Shown here one piece after another: positions 63,175-64,000 of a DNA stretch of 64,000 nt (position 1 is the first letter of the stretch; every line of letters begins with the position of its first letter). The notes under the pieces were generated by a model. That model made no database searches and was not told where the DNA came from. It saw nothing but the letters and a program-made list of their open reading frames with translations. The stretch spans positions 2,666,001 through 2,730,000 of the forward strand of contig NZ_CP121111.1 of the NCBI RefSeq assembly GCF_029625335.1. Direction: 5' to 3'. Position numbers and translations under genes: made by a program. The DNA is from Flavobacterium nitratireducens (GTDB lineage: Bacteria; Bacteroidota; Bacteroidia; Flavobacteriales; Flavobacteriaceae).

Positions 63175-64000
63175 ATGAAACAAGATGAATTAACACAGAT
63201 TCCTAAAGTTGCTTTTTTCTCCACTCAGGCTTACGATAAAACATTTTTTGAAAAATACAATTCGGATTTTGGATATGAATTGGATTTTTTTGAAAGTCAA
63301 TTAAATGAACAGACGGTTAAATTAATAGCAACTACCGATGTGGTTTGTGTTTTTGTAAATGATATCGTAAATCAATCGGTTATTGAGCAATTGGTTGAAA
63401 AAAAGGTAAAAGTTATCGCTTTGCGATGTGCCGGTTTTAATAATGTCGATTTGGAAGCGGCTAAAAAATACAATTTAAAAGTGTGTCGAGTTCCTGCTTA
63501 TTCACCAGAAGCAGTTGCTGAACATGCTATGGCGATGATTCTCACTTTAAACCGAAAAACACATAAAGCGTACAATCGGGTGCGTGAACAAAATTTTTCC
63601 CTAAACGGATTGTTAGGGTTTGATTTGCATGGTAAAACAGTTGGAATTATAGGAACAGGAAATATCGGAAAAGCTTTTGCTAAAATTGTAAAAGGTTTTG
63701 GTTGTAAAGTATTGGCTTTTGATTTGGTTCCCAACGAAGAGTTGGTCGATTTAGGTGTAAATTATGTTTCTTTAGAAACTATTTTTAAAGAATCGAATAT
63801 TATATCGCTGCATTGTCCTTTGAATGATACCACGAAATACATCATCAATGAAAAATCACTTTCGTTAATGCAAGATAATGTCATGCTGATAAATACAAGT
63901 CGAGGTGCTTTAATTCAAACGTTGGATGTGATTCACGCCTTGAAAAGAGGAAAAGTAGGTTATTTAGGAATTGATGTTTACGAACAAGAAGATAAGTTGT
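63175..64000 (+). CDS. ldhA: D-lactate dehydrogenase (2-hydroxyacid dehydrogenase), truncated by window end
   Basis: 275 residues are visible; the frame runs off the right edge. Start ATG MKQDELTQIPKVAFFSTQAYDKTFFEKYN. Substrate domain with LRCAGFNNVDLEAAK (catalytic Arg region is later), VPAYSPEAVAEHAMAMILTLNRK, NAD-binding GTGNIGKAFAKIVKGFG, then HCPLNDTTKYIINEKSL and NTSRGALIQTLDVIHALKRGKVGYLGIDVYEQE. It would reduce pyruvate to D-lactate in fermentation. Other 2-hydroxyacid dehydrogenases are possible, but this block pattern fits LdhA best. Confidence 0.9.
   Translation, partial: MKQDELTQIPKVAFFSTQAYDKTFFEKYNSDFGYELDFFESQLNEQTVKLIATTDVVCVFVNDIVNQSVIEQLVEKKVKVIALRCAGFNNVDLEAAKKYNLKVCRVPAYSPEAVAEHAMAMILTLNRKTHKAYNRVREQNFSLNGLLGFDLHGKTVGIIGTGNIGKAFAKIVKGFGCKVLAFDLVPNEELVDLGVNYVSLETIFKESNIISLHCPLNDTTKYIINEKSLSLMQDNVMLINTSRGALIQTLDVIHALKRGKVGYLGIDVYEQEDKL

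Overview
The window is a stretch of AT-rich chromosome from a Flavobacterium-like member of the Bacteroidota. The evidence is the gene set (GSCFA, TPM/LemA, DUF4230, DUF4136, DUF5522, many lipoproteins with a bare LxSC lipobox), the near absence of Shine-Dalgarno sites, and several promoters with the Bacteroidota -7 box TAnnTTTG. No rRNA, tRNA or CRISPR array was recognised.

Layout. 1-356: right end of an IS982-family insertion sequence. 373-8.9 kb: lipoprotein, TPR protein, a LemA-TPM-TPM envelope cluster, a MerR regulator, an M23 peptidase and alaS. 9.2-11.0 kb: a lipoprotein and a GSCFA protein. 11.0-20.6 kb: secreted beta-propeller and surface proteins around a TPR histidine kinase/LuxR-type regulator pair; the promoters in front of the two halves share a palindrome AATACG-N8-CGTATT at identical spacing. 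20.6-31.5 kb: housekeeping (truncated hemoglobin, ilvA behind an Ile-codon attenuator, PLP enzyme, glucosaminidase, hemL, nadB-nadA, Rrf2 regulator). 32.0-39.6 kb: minus-strand genes for anaerobic life and NO stress (second Rrf2, heme-copper-like membrane protein, class III ribonucleotide reductase split into two polypeptides plus NrdG, Ric). 39.7-59.9 kb: nitrate/nitrite/NO respiration (norCBQD, hemerythrin-PAS protein, norEF, nirK fused to cytochrome c, cytochrome c, nirV, SCO, porin, two NarK transporters, and a nitrate-reductase-like complex made of cytochrome b, Mo-bisPGD subunit, 4x[4Fe-4S] ferredoxin, Rieske protein and a small membrane protein). 59.9-64 kb: Spy-like protein, a disrupted MG2/TonB-plug protein, and the start of a D-lactate dehydrogenase gene.

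How the genes fit together: NarK proteins bring in nitrate; the Mo complex probably reduces it in the cytoplasm; nitrite leaves and is reduced by the lipoprotein NirK to NO, which NorBC reduces to N2O. Ric, NrdD/NrdG and the Rrf2 regulator serve NO repair and anaerobic DNA precursor supply. Four promoters here (norC, nirK, narK, rrf2) carry a CRP/FNR-type site TGAY-N4-ATCA with its centre 29.5 bp before the -7 box, and a second shared 17-bp motif suggests an additional NO-responsive repressor. No nosZ is in the window.

A caution on quality: at least eleven genes are interrupted by single-base indels, many in homopolymers and two inside essential alaS. I read these mainly as sequencing or assembly errors and give the reconstructed gene spans.
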